Of a stretch of DNA of 64,000 bases, positions 7,232 through 16,012 are shown one piece after another (position 1 is the stretch's first letter; every line of letters starts with the position of its first letter). The DNA lies in assembly GCF_001610835.1 (NCBI RefSeq), contig NZ_CP011270.1, forward strand, positions 1,488,001-1,552,000, in the 5' to 3' direction. Below the pieces are notes generated by a model. It did no database searches, was not told where the DNA came from, and was given only the letters and a program-made list of their open reading frames with translations. Made by a program: the position numbers and the translations under genes. This DNA comes from Planctomyces sp. SH-PL14 (GTDB lineage Bacteria; Planctomycetota; Planctomycetia; Planctomycetales; Planctomycetaceae).

Positions 7232-8310
7232 ACATGGCGGAAGCCAACGAAGCAGATCTTCGTCCTCGATGACATCCTCGCGATCACGATTCTGGGCGTC
7301 ACCTGCGGGGCCGACGACTGGACGGACCTGGAGCTGTTCGGCCGGCATCGCGAAGAGTGGCTCAGGACGTTTCTCAAATTGCCCGTCGGCATCCCGTCGC
7401 ACGACACCTTCCAGCGGGTCTTGGGGCTGCTGGAGCCCCGGCAGTTCGCCGCAGGGCTCCTCCAGTGGACGCAAGCCATTCATGAAGCGACCGGCGGGAC
7501 GATCCTGGCGATCGATGGCAAGTCGCTCAGACGCTCCTTCGCCAGGAAGTCCGGCCAGGCGCTGCATCTGGTGACCGCCTGGGCCAGCGAGAGCGGCCTG
7601 ACGCTGGGGCCGGTCGCTTGCGAGGAGAAGTCCAATGAGATCGCCGCCACCTCAAACTGCTGTCGGTCACAAGTTGTACGGTGACGACCGACGCGATAGG
7701 GCGTCAGACGGCGATCGCCGAGCAAATTCGCGAGCAGGGAGGTCATTACCTGCTGGCCGCGAAGGGGAATTAGTCGACACTGGAGACCATGCGTTTGGCC
7801 TTCGCTCCGCGAATGCACGTCTTCTCTTGCCGTAACAGGCTCACCGCCAGACGCCGCACCGCCGCCAGGTTTGTCGCGCCGTTGCGGTCTTGCTGGCGCC
7901 GGACATCTTCGCTGAACGCCATGTCGAGCACCCAGTGCTGAGAGTTTTCGATGCTCCAGTGACGCCGGATCGCTTGCGCCAGCTTCTTCGCCTGCGGAAG
8001 GTGGCTCGATGAACAGACGGGCTTCGCACGTCTCTCGGCCGTCCGGAAAGGTCCGCCGCGTCCTGGAGCCCACCAGCATCCGCAATCCCTCCACTTCGCT
8101 CGTTGGGGATGGCCAGCGGGAATCGCCAGGGCATGGCAGGTCCGTTCTTCCGTTCGGCCGTGTCCCTTCTCGGAGGTCTCCCACCGGGTGTGCCGGAAGC
8201 CTTCGAAGTTCGCCTCCACCGCCTGATCGAAGAGCGACTGCAGGTCGGACTGCGCTCTCGATCCCGGTTACCTGCTCAAGGTCATGCACACCACCAAATT
8301 CGATGCGTAG
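7232..8310 (+). pseudogene. broken ISAs1 transposase gene
   Basis: This is a DDE transposase pseudogene with at least four lesions. No usable start codon lies in frame with the N-terminal homology. A frameshift near 7650 breaks EKSNEIAA from LKLLSVTSCTVTTDA. Positions 7771-8252 are inverted. Within the inverted part, two compensating shifts (around 8030-8115) separate GHGRTEERTCHALAIP (catalytic Glu) and EVEGLRMLVGSR from AIRRHWSIENSQHWVLDMAF. All three catalytic residues can still be located, so the copy decayed after arriving intact. Confidence 0.85.
7771..8252 (-). other. 482-bp segment inverted in place inside the transposase
   Basis: Flipping this segment back joins KGN at 7770 to QSDLQSLFDQAVEANF at the left end, and KRMVSSVDY to ALDPGYLLKVMH at the right end. 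Both junctions are in frame, so a simple inversion explains the arrangement. The inner ends carry similar short sequences in inverted orientation: AGTCGAC near 7772 and GTCGGACT near 8244. These could have mediated the event. Small untemplated bases at the breakpoints cannot be excluded. Confidence 0.75.
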
Positions 8311-8454
8311 GCCTGCCCAGACACCACAGTGGGGCATCGTTGACGGATCAACTTAATTTCCTCCCATTCTGCGTCATATATATTTGAGAGTCCCGTTACT
8401 TGGGAAAATGCTTTTTATCAGCTCCTCACGGTCTTATGCAGAAAGGGTCCAGAC

Positions 8455-8625
8455 GTGAATGCAGATAATAATGAACCAAACGAGACGCATTCGGCGGCCC
8501 CGGTCCGCCCCGCCGAAGGCGTTGCGCCAATCGAATGGAAGCAGTTCGCCAAGGAACTGGGCAGGTTGATCGGACGTCGAGTGGCGGAAGAGGCGATATG
8601 CCGAAGAAAGAACGTTCCGAAATAG
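8455..8625 (+). CDS. small ORF of 56 aa, hypothetical
   Basis: The GTG start follows a purine-rich AAAGGG. The product is hydrophilic; its C-terminal half (PIEWKQFAKELGRLIGRRVAEE) looks like an amphipathic helix followed by a basic tail (CRRKNVPK). An AT-rich stretch (TATATATTTGAG) about 70 bp upstream could hold a promoter. It ends one base before the stop of the convergent 418-aa gene. Very small basic proteins next to recombinase genes are common, but I recognise no family. Length and context alone make this a tentative gene. Confidence 0.4.
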   Translation: MNADNNEPNETHSAAPVRPAEGVAPIEWKQFAKELGRLIGRRVAEEAICRRKNVPK

Positions 8626-8626
8626 G

Positions 8627-9883
8627 TCACTTGTCTCGTCGATTGGATGCCGACGACTTCCTTCCGTCACCATTCTCAAGACGCTGAACCTCCACGAGCC
8701 GATCCTTAAGGATCTGAACCAAAGTGGCGCGATCCTGCTTGTCTCGGCCGTCCCGAGATTCACTAAGGGAAGGTTCCCCGGTCAGCTGGTCTTCGACACC
8801 CTGGCACGCCTTTCTTCGTCGATTGAGGGCCTGCCGAAGCTTTCGGACAGATTCTGCCCCCTTGGAAAGTGCCGACTTGGACTTCTCAGTCGGCTCCCAA
8901 AATGCGGCAAATGCGACTTCGACGTCATCCATTGAGCCCCTGAGCCTGTCCCTGTACCGTTGCTTCAATGCGAGATGCAGATACACATACAGTTGAAGCA
9001 TTCGGCCATAGCGGATGTAAGACAGTTTCGATGACTTTCCGAACCACTCGTCAAGGTGGCGGAGGTCTGTCTTTTTCCGATGAAACTCGAAGAGCTCAGC
9101 GACGGTGAATGAGCGGTCGGCGAGTAAGGGCCACGGCAGGAACAGCGTGATTCCGTCTGAGCGAATGCCCGGCGACTGGATCGTGTCTCCCACCATCATG
9201 CCGGCACGGGTCGGTTCAGGAACGTGAAACGTGCAGCAGCCGCTCAGGCACCATCTGTCGAACAGAGCCTGAAGCTCCGCTTTCGCCCGTTCTACGTTCT
9301 TGTTCCGTCGCCGACCTTGGAATTTGGCCCCCACTGCAAACTGAGGTGAACACTCGCCGTACTCCGGCATGACAGCGTAGTGGGCTAGTTGGAAAAGGAT
9401 GACCTCCCGCCAGTACTCGGGGTGCGTAACCAACCAGCCCGAATAGCCAAGCAGCCGCTCCCTGACTCGACTCTCAATGCTGTGTCGAATGGCGTACCGC
9501 TGCGCGGCCAAAGCTTCAGTGAACGCGTCGGTGGAAAGTACCTCTCGAAAGTCTCGGTCTTGATCTGCAAGAACTCGCTGCTGCCAATCACCAACGGCCT
9601 CGAGTTCATATTCGTTTGTGCCCCAGTCGTGGCCATCGAGCACGTCCGAGAAAACGGTTTGCTGACGGTAGAATCCGGTCGCACTGAGTTCGCGCAGACG
9701 CCGCTCGAATCGGAAATCGCTCGGCGGAAGAAGGCCCGGGCAGTGAGCTTCGATCGCGGTCAGGAGTTCCTTGGGAAGGGCGAAGAGCGGGTCGATCGCA
9801 AGCCTCGGATCCCCAGCGAACTCGTCATTGAGCTTCTGCCACTGACTCGGCGATGAGGAGGACGACCCGGTCGGCTTTCCCAT
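8627..9883 (-). CDS. hypothetical protein, 418 aa
   Basis: I do not recognise this protein. It is soluble, rich in Trp/Tyr/Arg in the middle (GYSGWLVTHPEYWREVILFQ), and has an apparently helical C-terminal third with many charged residues (ESVRKLRQALNRRRKAC). No signal peptide or membrane segment is obvious. One Cys-Cys pair occurs in LSGCCTFHVPEP, without a clear zinc pattern. It is divergent from the tyrosine recombinase (139 bp apart) and convergent with the 56-aa ORF, which suggests it is cargo of the same integrated element. Codon use looks like neighbouring genes and the frame is open over its whole length, so it is probably a real gene. Confidence 0.7.
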   Translation of the reverse strand: MGKPTGSSSSSPSQWQKLNDEFAGDPRLAIDPLFALPKELLTAIEAHCPGLLPPSDFRFERRLRELSATGFYRQQTVFSDVLDGHDWGTNEYELEAVGDWQQRVLADQDRDFREVLSTDAFTEALAAQRYAIRHSIESRVRERLLGYSGWLVTHPEYWREVILFQLAHYAVMPEYGECSPQFAVGAKFQGRRRNKNVERAKAELQALFDRWCLSGCCTFHVPEPTRAGMMVGDTIQSPGIRSDGITLFLPWPLLADRSFTVAELFEFHRKKTDLRHLDEWFGKSSKLSYIRYGRMLQLYVYLHLALKQRYRDRLRGSMDDVEVAFAAFWEPTEKSKSALSKGAESVRKLRQALNRRRKACQGVEDQLTGEPSLSESRDGRDKQDRATLVQILKDRLVEVQRLENGDGRKSSASNRRDK

Positions 9884-10022
9884 AAACGATCACGCTTCGA
9901 ACGGGAGGGAAAAACTTCTCGAACTTTTTCCCTGATACGGTTTTCCGCTTCACGGTTCACTGCCCCCCGTCTGATTCAGAGGACCGCTCCCGCGATCCTC
10001 TCAAGGATGATGAGACGGGACG

Positions 10023-11507
10023 ATGGACGATACCCAGAACAGATGTGGTCGTGAACCGGAACGCGGGAAATACGCTTCCGTGCTCACCGAGTCTCCAGCG
10101 AGTGGCAACGCGGCCAGGAAGATGGTCAAGGCGGTGTTGATGGGCGAACACGAGCACGAGGCCAACGATGGCAAACGCGTCCAAATCTACATGCGAAGCG
10201 GGAAGTTCCTTGCCCGCCTGCGGCGCGGGGGACGTCAGTACGGTATGAACCTGGGGGCGGACGAGAAGTTGGCACGTGCGAAGCTCCTGACCCTCTTGAC
10301 CAGCCTCGGCGATGGGACATTCGTGCCGCCATCGGAAGCTCGGAAGAGAAATCGCAATCGCAAGAGCACTCCTCGAGCGACCTTGCCGGAGATCGTGGAT
10401 GAGTACCTGGCCCACGTCAAAAAGAAGAGAGGAAAACGCACAGCGAAATCCTATCAGGGCCGTCTGTGCCCGGTGCTGCACTTCGCGGATCTGCGCGAGA
10501 GCCGAAGGAAATGGCCGCTGGCCGCAGATATCGATCTCGCGTTCGCGACCGATCTGCGCGCCCATCTCGCTCAGCAGCTGGTCTCCAGAAACGGCTCCGA
10601 CTTCGCGCCGAAAAAACACTTGATCTCATCGAGGCAGGTCTCCCACTGCCTCCAGACACTGGCCATGGCTCTCAACTGGGCGGTCAGCCCCTACGTGCGA
10701 ATGCTCCCGTCTGAGTTCGTGAACCCGGTCACCCGGGACATCATCGGCTCCAAGCCGATCAAGAACCCGTTGCGCGAGTGTGTGCTTCCGATGGAGAAGC
10801 GAATCGAGATTGTCGGCCACATGGATCGATGGCAGCTGGTCAATCTCAGCACGCTGCTCGTCCTCCCCACGCGAACTGAAGATGTCTCGGGGGCGATCAT
10901 CTCGGACTTCGACCTGGCAAACCGGACTTGGCGACTGGGAACCAGACTCGGAGGAAACGACTTCAACAAAGGGCGAGTGGACGTTGTCATGCCTCTCCCG
11001 TCGCAGATCATCGCAATACTGCGGATGGCTGAGGCAGGCCGCGTTGCCGGGCCCATGTTCCTGCGTAGGAAGTGCTCAAGTCGGAATCGGAAAGGGTTTC
11101 GCTCGGCTGACGAGTTCCGTTCGCTGTGCGACGCCCGCTTGGCGGCCGCGAAGGGGGGGGAAGTACAAACCGATCAAGACAGGAAACAAGTCATACGAAA
11201 TCTCCTGTGCAAGTGCGGAGCTGTCACGGGCGACATGATCCATCGGGAGATCCGCGCGTTGTTCGATCAGGCGGGAGTTGCTTCCGGGATCCGACCGTAC
11301 GATCTCCGCGGGGCCGTGACGACGGATATGAGTCGTGCCGGCGTTCAGCACCTGGAACGCCGTTATCTGACTTTGCACGCCACGAGCGACATCCTGAACG
11401 ACTACCAGCCTCTCGATCCAGTCACCGAAATGGACAAGTACTTCCGCTTCATCATGCCGCTTCTGGAAGCACTTGACCGGCGGAGCCAGGAGCTGTTCCC
11501 GCGGTAG
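10023..11507 (+). CDS. tyrosine-type site-specific recombinase/integrase
   Basis: This 494-aa protein has a phage-integrase layout. Its basic N-terminal region (RSGKFLARLRRGGRQYGMNLG, about 55-80) is a likely arm-binding domain. A SAM-like core-binding domain (about 120-260; LPEIVDEYLAHVKKKRG) follows, then the catalytic domain. Candidate catalytic residues are Arg284 in LPTRTEDVSGA, Arg429 in YDLRGAVTTDM (a DLRG variant of the HxxR box) and Tyr461 in ILNDYQPLDP. The departure from HxxR is shared, as far as I remember, with other planctomycete integrases, but I cannot check it. No tRNA was seen adjacent. Reiterated heptamers and an inverted repeat directly downstream could be part of the attachment region. 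An in-frame ATG about 33 codons in is an alternative start. Confidence 0.9.
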   Translation: MDDTQNRCGREPERGKYASVLTESPASGNAARKMVKAVLMGEHEHEANDGKRVQIYMRSGKFLARLRRGGRQYGMNLGADEKLARAKLLTLLTSLGDGTFVPPSEARKRNRNRKSTPRATLPEIVDEYLAHVKKKRGKRTAKSYQGRLCPVLHFADLRESRRKWPLAADIDLAFATDLRAHLAQQLVSRNGSDFAPKKHLISSRQVSHCLQTLAMALNWAVSPYVRMLPSEFVNPVTRDIIGSKPIKNPLRECVLPMEKRIEIVGHMDRWQLVNLSTLLVLPTRTEDVSGAIISDFDLANRTWRLGTRLGGNDFNKGRVDVVMPLPSQIIAILRMAEAGRVAGPMFLRRKCSSRNRKGFRSADEFRSLCDARLAAAKGGEVQTDQDRKQVIRNLLCKCGAVTGDMIHREIRALFDQAGVASGIRPYDLRGAVTTDMSRAGVQHLERRYLTLHATSDILNDYQPLDPVTEMDKYFRFIMPLLEALDRRSQELFPR

Positions 11508-11577
11508 GGCGGTGCGATCGACGATTCGGCAAGCAACTGCGAGTCGGGCGAAGGTCGACAACGCAGCATGAGAAAGA

Positions 11578-11594
11578 GGCCTTTACGAAAGGCC
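11578..11594. repeat. perfect inverted repeat downstream of integrase
   Basis: GGCCTTTACGAAAGGCC has 7-bp arms and a 3-nt loop, 71 bp after the integrase stop. It could be a weak terminator (no T-run follows) or part of a recombination core site. Confidence 0.5.
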
Positions 11595-11648
11595 AGAGTC
11601 GCGTAGATTGTGATTCAGAGTGGTACGAGGAACTCTGTTCTCAAAGCT

Positions 11649-11677
11649 GGTGCACAGTTGGTGCACGAGTGGTGCAC
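11649..11677. repeat. three GGTGCAC heptamers at 11-bp period
   Basis: GGTGCAC occurs at 11649, 11660 and 11671, spaced exactly 11 bp, about one helical turn apart. Such phased direct repeats are typical of arm-type integrase sites, iterons or tandem operators. They lie in the otherwise gene-free 11508-12048 interval after the recombinase gene. Confidence 0.6.
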
Positions 11678-11813
11678 AGGGGCTCCAAACGAACACAACA
11701 CTCTGCGGCGCGGTGCCGCAGGGGAACGATCCACAGGATCGAACGAATTTCCAATGATTTCGCATCTCGGACGGCTGAGAGCGGTGGGTCGAGACAGCTG
11801 GAGCTGAAGGAAT

Positions 11814-11842
11814 GCGGAGAGTCTCTCCCTCTCCGCTTTTTT
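11814..11842 (+). terminator. intrinsic terminator
   Basis: A perfect 8-bp stem GCGGAGAG/CTCTCCGC with a 7-nt loop is followed by TTTTTT. It would end plus-strand transcription from the integrase or from an unrecognised RNA upstream, and insulates the copper ATPase promoter. Confidence 0.8.
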
Positions 11843-12048
11843 CTTTACGGGCTGATCGCCAGAAGAATGAACGGACCCGGTTACGGTGCGTTCACGGCGA
11901 GCTTTGCTGATTCCCTGAATTTCGTAGAGGGGAATACGTCGCGACTGTCCGCCTCAGGCCCGCGGTGTGCGCGCCCCCCCGCCAGAGATCCGTTTCCCGC
12001 GTCGCGGCAAGGAAGACCGGATTCCCTTCCGGACCGGCGCTTCGACTC

Positions 12049-12080
12049 TTGACCCTGGAGTGTGGTCCAGGCCGTATCGT
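12049..12080 (+). promoter_or_regulatory. MerR-family-type promoter/operator for the copper ATPase
   Basis: TTGACC (-35, 12049-12054) and TATCGT (-10, 12075-12080) are separated by 20 bp. The over-long spacer holds the dyad CCTGGA-N6-TCCAGG, which overlaps the end of the -35. This is the hallmark of MerR-family activated promoters (CueR, PbrR, CadR type), where metal-bound regulator untwists the spacer. It lies about 50 bp upstream of the ATPase ATG. No merR-like gene is present in the window. Confidence 0.7.
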
Positions 12081-12130
12081 ACGGACGGAGGTTGGTCCCC
12101 CCGACCCGCCTGCGATCAGGAGCCCCTCTC

Positions 12131-14716
12131 ATGTCTCACGATCCCTCCTCGGCTGGAAACGGCTGCTGCCATAGTGGAGTTCCGGAACTCCCTGTTCTGG
12201 GACAACGACACATCGATCCGGTCTGCGGGATGTCGGTCGATCCGCAATCGGCTGCCGGTACGACTACGTACGAAGGCCAGGCTTACTACTTCTGCAGCGC
12301 GGGCTGCCGCGCGAAGTTCGTCGCTCATCCGGAGCAGTACGCGGGCTCAGGCCGGCCGGCTTCGCCAGAGGGGATGGCGAAGGGAGGCTGCTGCGGTGCC
12401 GGCGGGACGAAGCCCGCCTCTCATGCACAAGTGGCTGCCATCGACCCCGTCTGTGGAATGACGGTCGCGCCGGAGTCGGCCGCAGAGACGGCGGTCCATA
12501 AGGGGCAGACTTTCCACTTCTGCAGCACTGGCTGCTACACCAAGTTCCGGGCGGATCCCGAGCGGTATCTCGGTTCGAAGCCCCACGCCCACTTCCACAA
12601 CGCTCCCGCGGTCCCCGGCACCCAATACACCTGCCCGATGCATCCGGAGATCGTCCAGGACGGTCCCGGATCCTGCCCGAAGTGCGGCATGGCTCTCGAG
12701 CCGATGCAGCCTTCGCTCCAGGAGGGGGCCGATCCCGAATACGTCGATATGCGGCGGCGGTTCGTCATCGGGGCGGCGCTCGCGGCTCCGATCTTCCTGA
12801 TCGCGATGGGGGCGATGCTGCCGTTCCCGGCCCTCGCCCACTTCCTGCACGCCCGGATGGGGGCACTCAACTGGCTGCAACTGGTCCTGTCGTTGCCGGT
12901 GGTCCTCTGGTGCGGCTGGCCGTTCCTTGTCCGCGGATGGAATTCCGTGGTTCACCGCAGCCCCAACATGTTCACGCTGATCGCGATCGGCGTCGGGGCG
13001 GCCTTCCTCTACAGCGTGGCGGCGACCGTCGCTCCGCTGGCGTTTCCCGAAGGCTTCCGCGGTCCCGGCGGGAGCGTGGAGCCGTACTTCGACAGTGCCG
13101 CTGTGATCGTGGTCCTGGTCCTGCTCGGACAGGTTCTCGAATTGCGGGCCCGCTCGCAGACCGGGGCGGCGATCCGCGCGCTGCTGGGCCTCGCCCCCAA
13201 GACTGCCCGGGTGATCCGGGACGGGAACGAGGCCGACGTCCTCCTGGCGGACGTGCGGGTCCATGATCGCCTGCGGATCCGGCCGGGCGAGAAGATTCCC
13301 GTCGACGGCCTGGTCGAAGAAGGGGAGAGTGCGGTCGACGAATCGATGGTGACCGGCGAGCCGATGCCGGTCGACAAGCGGACCGGCGACCGACTCGTCG
13401 GCGGGACCGTCAATGGGACCGGGGGACTCGTGATGCGGGCGGAGCGAGTCGGCAGCGACACGCTGCTGGCTCAGATCGTGCATCTCGTGGGGCAGGCTCA
13501 GCGGAGCCGGGCTCCGATCGAGAAGCTGGTGAACCGCGTGGCGGCCTACTTCGTCCCGGCGGTGCTGGCGGCGGCGGTCGTGACGTTCTTCGGCTGGGCT
13601 GTCTGGGGAAGCGAGCCCCGGCTGGCTCACGCGCTTCTCAACGCGGTGGCGGTCCTGATTATCGCTTGCCCGTGTGCGCTCGGTCTGGCGACGCCGATGG
13701 CGATCATGGTCGGAACCGGCAAGGGAGCCTCGATGGGGGTGCTGTTTCGAGACGCCGAGGCGCTTGATCGGCTCCGGCAGGTCGACACCCTGATTGTGGA
13801 CAAGACCGGGACGCTGACCGAAGGAAAGCCGAAGCTGGCGGGCGTCACGCCGGCCGCGGGTTTCTCTGAGAGCGAAATCCTGTCGGTCGCGGCGGGGCTC
13901 GAACTGCAGAGCGAACATCCCCTGGCGCGGGCGATCGTGGCCGCCGCGAAGGAACGGCAGGTCGGGGTCGCGGAGGTTCCGGGGTTCCGCTCCGTCACCG
14001 GCAAAGGAGTGATCGGAACGAGCGGCGGCCGGCAGGTAACAATCGGCAATGCGTCGCTCCTCGAGGAACTGTCGGTCGACGCCTCTTCCCTGACCTTGCA
14101 GTGGGACGCCCTCCGAAGCGAGGGGCAGACCGTGATGGCCGTGGCGATCGACAACCAGCTGGCCGGGCTCATCGGCGTGGCCGATCCGATCAAGGGGACG
14201 ACTGTCGAGGCGCTGCGGGATCTCCGCGCGGAAGGGCTCCAGGTCTGGATGGCCACGGGGGACCACCCGCAGACCGCCCGGGCGGTCGCCACCGCGCTCG
14301 GGATCGATGAGGTGCGGGCCGGCGTTCTTCCGGAGGCCAAGAGCCAGATCGTCGAGGGACTGCAGAGGAGCGGACGAACGGTCGCGATGGCCGGCGACGG
14401 CATCAACGACGCCCCCGCCTTGGCGCAGGCGGACGTCGGAATCGCGATGGGGACGGGCACGGACATCGCGATGGAGAGCGCCGGGGTGACGCTGGTGAAG
14501 GGGGACTTGCGGGGGATCGTCCGGGCGATCCGGTTGAGCCGGAGCACGTCGGCGGCGATCCGCCAGAATCTCGTCCTGGCGTTCGCCTACAATGCGATCT
14601 GCATTCCTGCCGCCGCCCTGGGCTGGGTGTCGCCGATCTGGGCGAGTGCGGCGATGAGCCTTAGCTCCGTCAGCGTCATTGCGAATTCCCTTCGGCTGCG
14701 TCACGTCCGTGTTTGA
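12131..14716 (+). CDS. copA: copper-translocating P1B-type ATPase with two YHS domains
   Basis: This heavy-metal exporting P-type ATPase (861 aa) pumps Cu(I), or a related soft metal, across the cytoplasmic membrane. In place of the usual HMA CxxC domain, its N-terminus carries two YHS domains (DPVCGMSV near residue 30 and DPVCGMTV near 107, each followed by YFC/HFC S.GC) and a heavy-metal-binding domain (YTCPMHPEI...[10 protein letters not shown], about 163-190). The transport site is C513-P-C515 in [11 protein letters not shown]. Asp557 in DKTGTLTEG is phosphorylated, and TGDH and [10 protein letters not shown] complete the ATP-binding core. Eight membrane helices are expected. The ATG at 12131 was chosen over an upstream GTG at 12062 because the latter would start within the promoter dyad. 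A MerR-type promoter suggests metal induction. Confidence 0.93.
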   Translation: MSHDPSSAGNGCCHSGVPELPVLGQRHIDPVCGMSVDPQSAAGTTTYEGQAYYFCSAGCRAKFVAHPEQYAGSGRPASPEGMAKGGCCGAGGTKPASHAQVAAIDPVCGMTVAPESAAETAVHKGQTFHFCSTGCYTKFRADPERYLGSKPHAHFHNAPAVPGTQYTCPMHPEIVQDGPGSCPKCGMALEPMQPSLQEGADPEYVDMRRRFVIGAALAAPIFLIAMGAMLPFPALAHFLHARMGALNWLQLVLSLPVVLWCGWPFLVRGWNSVVHRSPNMFTLIAIGVGAAFLYSVAATVAPLAFPEGFRGPGGSVEPYFDSAAVIVVLVLLGQVLELRARSQTGAAIRALLGLAPKTARVIRDGNEADVLLADVRVHDRLRIRPGEKIPVDGLVEEGESAVDESMVTGEPMPVDKRTGDRLVGGTVNGTGGLVMRAERVGSDTLLAQIVHLVGQAQRSRAPIEKLVNRVAAYFVPAVLAAAVVTFFGWAVWGSEPRLAHALLNAVAVLIIACPCALGLATPMAIMVGTGKGASMGVLFRDAEALDRLRQVDTLIVDKTGTLTEGKPKLAGVTPAAGFSESEILSVAAGLELQSEHPLARAIVAAAKERQVGVAEVPGFRSVTGKGVIGTSGGRQVTIGNASLLEELSVDASSLTLQWDALRSEGQTVMAVAIDNQLAGLIGVADPIKGTTVEALRDLRAEGLQVWMATGDHPQTARAVATALGIDEVRAGVLPEAKSQIVEGLQRSGRTVAMAGDGINDAPALAQADVGIAMGTGTDIAMESAGVTLVKGDLRGIVRAIRLSRSTSAAIRQNLVLAFAYNAICIPAAALGWVSPIWASAAMSLSSVSVIANSLRLRHVRV

Positions 14717-14790
14717 CTGCGAAGGGGGCGGGGTGCCGTATCGCGGACGGGTGGATTCGCCGATCGATGGTCGCCCAATTCTGGCCGAAC

Positions 14791-15110
14791 CGGGTCCAGG
14801 GGCACCCTGGTGGGGAGTGCAGAGGGGCAACGCCCCTTTGCCCGCCGGAGGCTTGGCCCTCGAGAGACGTCTGAAGGAGTGAGTGTCCAAGCGCGGACAC
14901 CGTACCGTATGCCCTCTCACCAACCCGCGGGGATTGCAAAGCGAGCGGTGTGGTGTGAAGGAGTCCTCATAGCTGGTCCCACAAAGGGAACGTCCGTCGT
15001 CTGCCACGGTTCCGCTACGAAAATGCCTCCGGCGGCAAGGGGGCGAGGCCCCCTTGACCCCAGGCTCCCGTGGCACATTGGGTTTGAGCGATCGGAGCTG
15101 CGCCGGCAAG
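14791..15110 (+). repeat. MITE-like dispersed repeat, copy 1 (forward)
   Basis: This is the first of four copies. The left end (CCTGG, then AGAGGGGCAACGCCCCTTTG and CCGCCGGAGGC) and right end (GCCTCCGGCGGCAAGGGGG, then CCCCCTTGACCCCAGG) are imperfect inverted repeats of about 40 bp, and each also folds into its own hairpin. The interior includes CTGAAGGAGTGAGTGTCCAA, shared with copy 2. No credible protein is encoded. It fills most of the gap between the copper ATPase and the sigma factor; the remainder (15111-15319) shows nothing recognisable. Confidence 0.85.
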
Positions 15111-15319
15111 AACGCGGTTTGAGCCAGCGGGACAATCCATCGCGGACCGCTTTCATTCGCCGCGATTTCTTCACGAGAAACGGCTTCCGACCTCCATCCC
15201 CGCCCCCCGACCTCCGCAATTCCGTCAATTCATTGACCACTTTCCGGAATTCCGCGACACATTCCCGCGTCATCTCGCCAATCCCTTCTGACTCCAAATC
15301 CAGTCGCCGCGAGCGATGA

Positions 15320-15979
15320 TTGCCTGACTCATGGGACGAGCGCGCCGTGGCCTGCGGACTGCAGAACGGCGATCGGGAGGCGTGGACGTTGCTGTACCAG
15401 CACAACAGCGAACGTGTGTGGCGCTACGTCGCCCGCCTCGTCGGCAGCGACCGCTCGGCGGTGGCCGACATCGTCCAGGAAACCTTCGTGGCCGCCGCCC
15501 ACTCCGCCCGCAACTATGACGCCGGTCGCGGTCCGCTCGCCCAGTGGCTCCTCGGAATCGCCCATCACCACGTCGCACAGTATTGGGCGGCCGCGGCCCG
15601 GCATTCCGCTCTCCCTCGTCTCATTCAGACCGGGCTCGTTCAGTCGAGGCTCGTCCTCGCAAGCGGGCCGGGGGAGGCGGGCCTGACCGAGGCGGACGAT
15701 CCAGCGAGACTCCTGGAACAGAGCGAATCGGCGGAACTGGTCCGACGGGTCCTGTCGGAGCTGCCGTCCGAAGCGGCGCTCGTCCTGTGCGGCAAGTACC
15801 TCGATGACCTGAGCGTCGAAGACCTCGTCGCCCGAGACGGCGGGACGGTCGAATCGGTCCGCTCCCGGCTGGCCCGCGCTCGACGGGATTTTCGCGAACG
15901 ATACGAACGGCTGGCCCGGTGGGATGAGGTGGCCGCCGAACCCAAGCCGCGTCATCCCCCGTCGGAGGACGCCTCATGA
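15320..15979 (+). CDS. ECF-type RNA polymerase sigma factor
   Basis: This 219-aa sigma-70 family protein has only regions 2 and 4. Region 2 spans about 10-90 (EAWTLLYQHNSERVWRYVARLV, DIVQETFVAAAHSARNYD, then PLAQWLLGIAHHHVAQYW). Region 4 spans about 135-200 (LSELPSEAALVLCGKYLDDLSVEDLVARDG, where the HTH recognises -35). The reading start is TTG at 15320; no better in-frame ATG precedes region 2. It is followed after 33 bp by a giant membrane protein whose short cytoplasmic N-terminus precedes a single membrane helix, the arrangement expected for a cognate anti-sigma partner. Target genes are unknown. Confidence 0.88.
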   Translation: MPDSWDERAVACGLQNGDREAWTLLYQHNSERVWRYVARLVGSDRSAVADIVQETFVAAAHSARNYDAGRGPLAQWLLGIAHHHVAQYWAAAARHSALPRLIQTGLVQSRLVLASGPGEAGLTEADDPARLLEQSESAELVRRVLSELPSEAALVLCGKYLDDLSVEDLVARDGGTVESVRSRLARARRDFRERYERLARWDEVAAEPKPRHPPSEDAS

Positions 15980-16012
15980 GAGCGATCCCATCTGTTTCGA
16001 TGGCTGACTCCG

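Larger units (their letters stand above)
7190..8345 (+). mobile_element. degenerate ISAs1-family insertion sequence with internal inversion
   Basis: The element carries a transposase of the ISAs1 (H-repeat) family split into three pieces. Plus-strand piece one holds DDILAITILGVTCGADDW, GIPSHDTFQRV and AIDGKSLRRS (first catalytic Asp), then, after a frameshift near 7650, VTTDAIGRQTAIAEQIR (second Asp), ending in GGHYLLAAKGN at 7770. The next piece, 7771-8252, reads only on the minus strand. The last piece, 8253-8310, is plus-strand again and ends LLKVMHTTKFDA plus a stop. Outer borders are approximate because I could not identify terminal inverted repeats with confidence. The element is certainly inactive. 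Confidence 0.85.

Noticed and set aside
11508-12048. tRNA or tmRNA as the integrase target site
   Set aside because: No cloverleaf, GTTCRANTC box or CCA end could be found after the integrase; the only clear structures are the short inverted repeat, the heptamers and the terminator.
12347-15109. Very long minus-strand reading frame opposite the copper ATPase
   Set aside because: It mirrors a gene with all catalytic motifs. Its translation is Arg/Asp/Pro-rich with no domain, as expected for antisense frames in GC-rich DNA.
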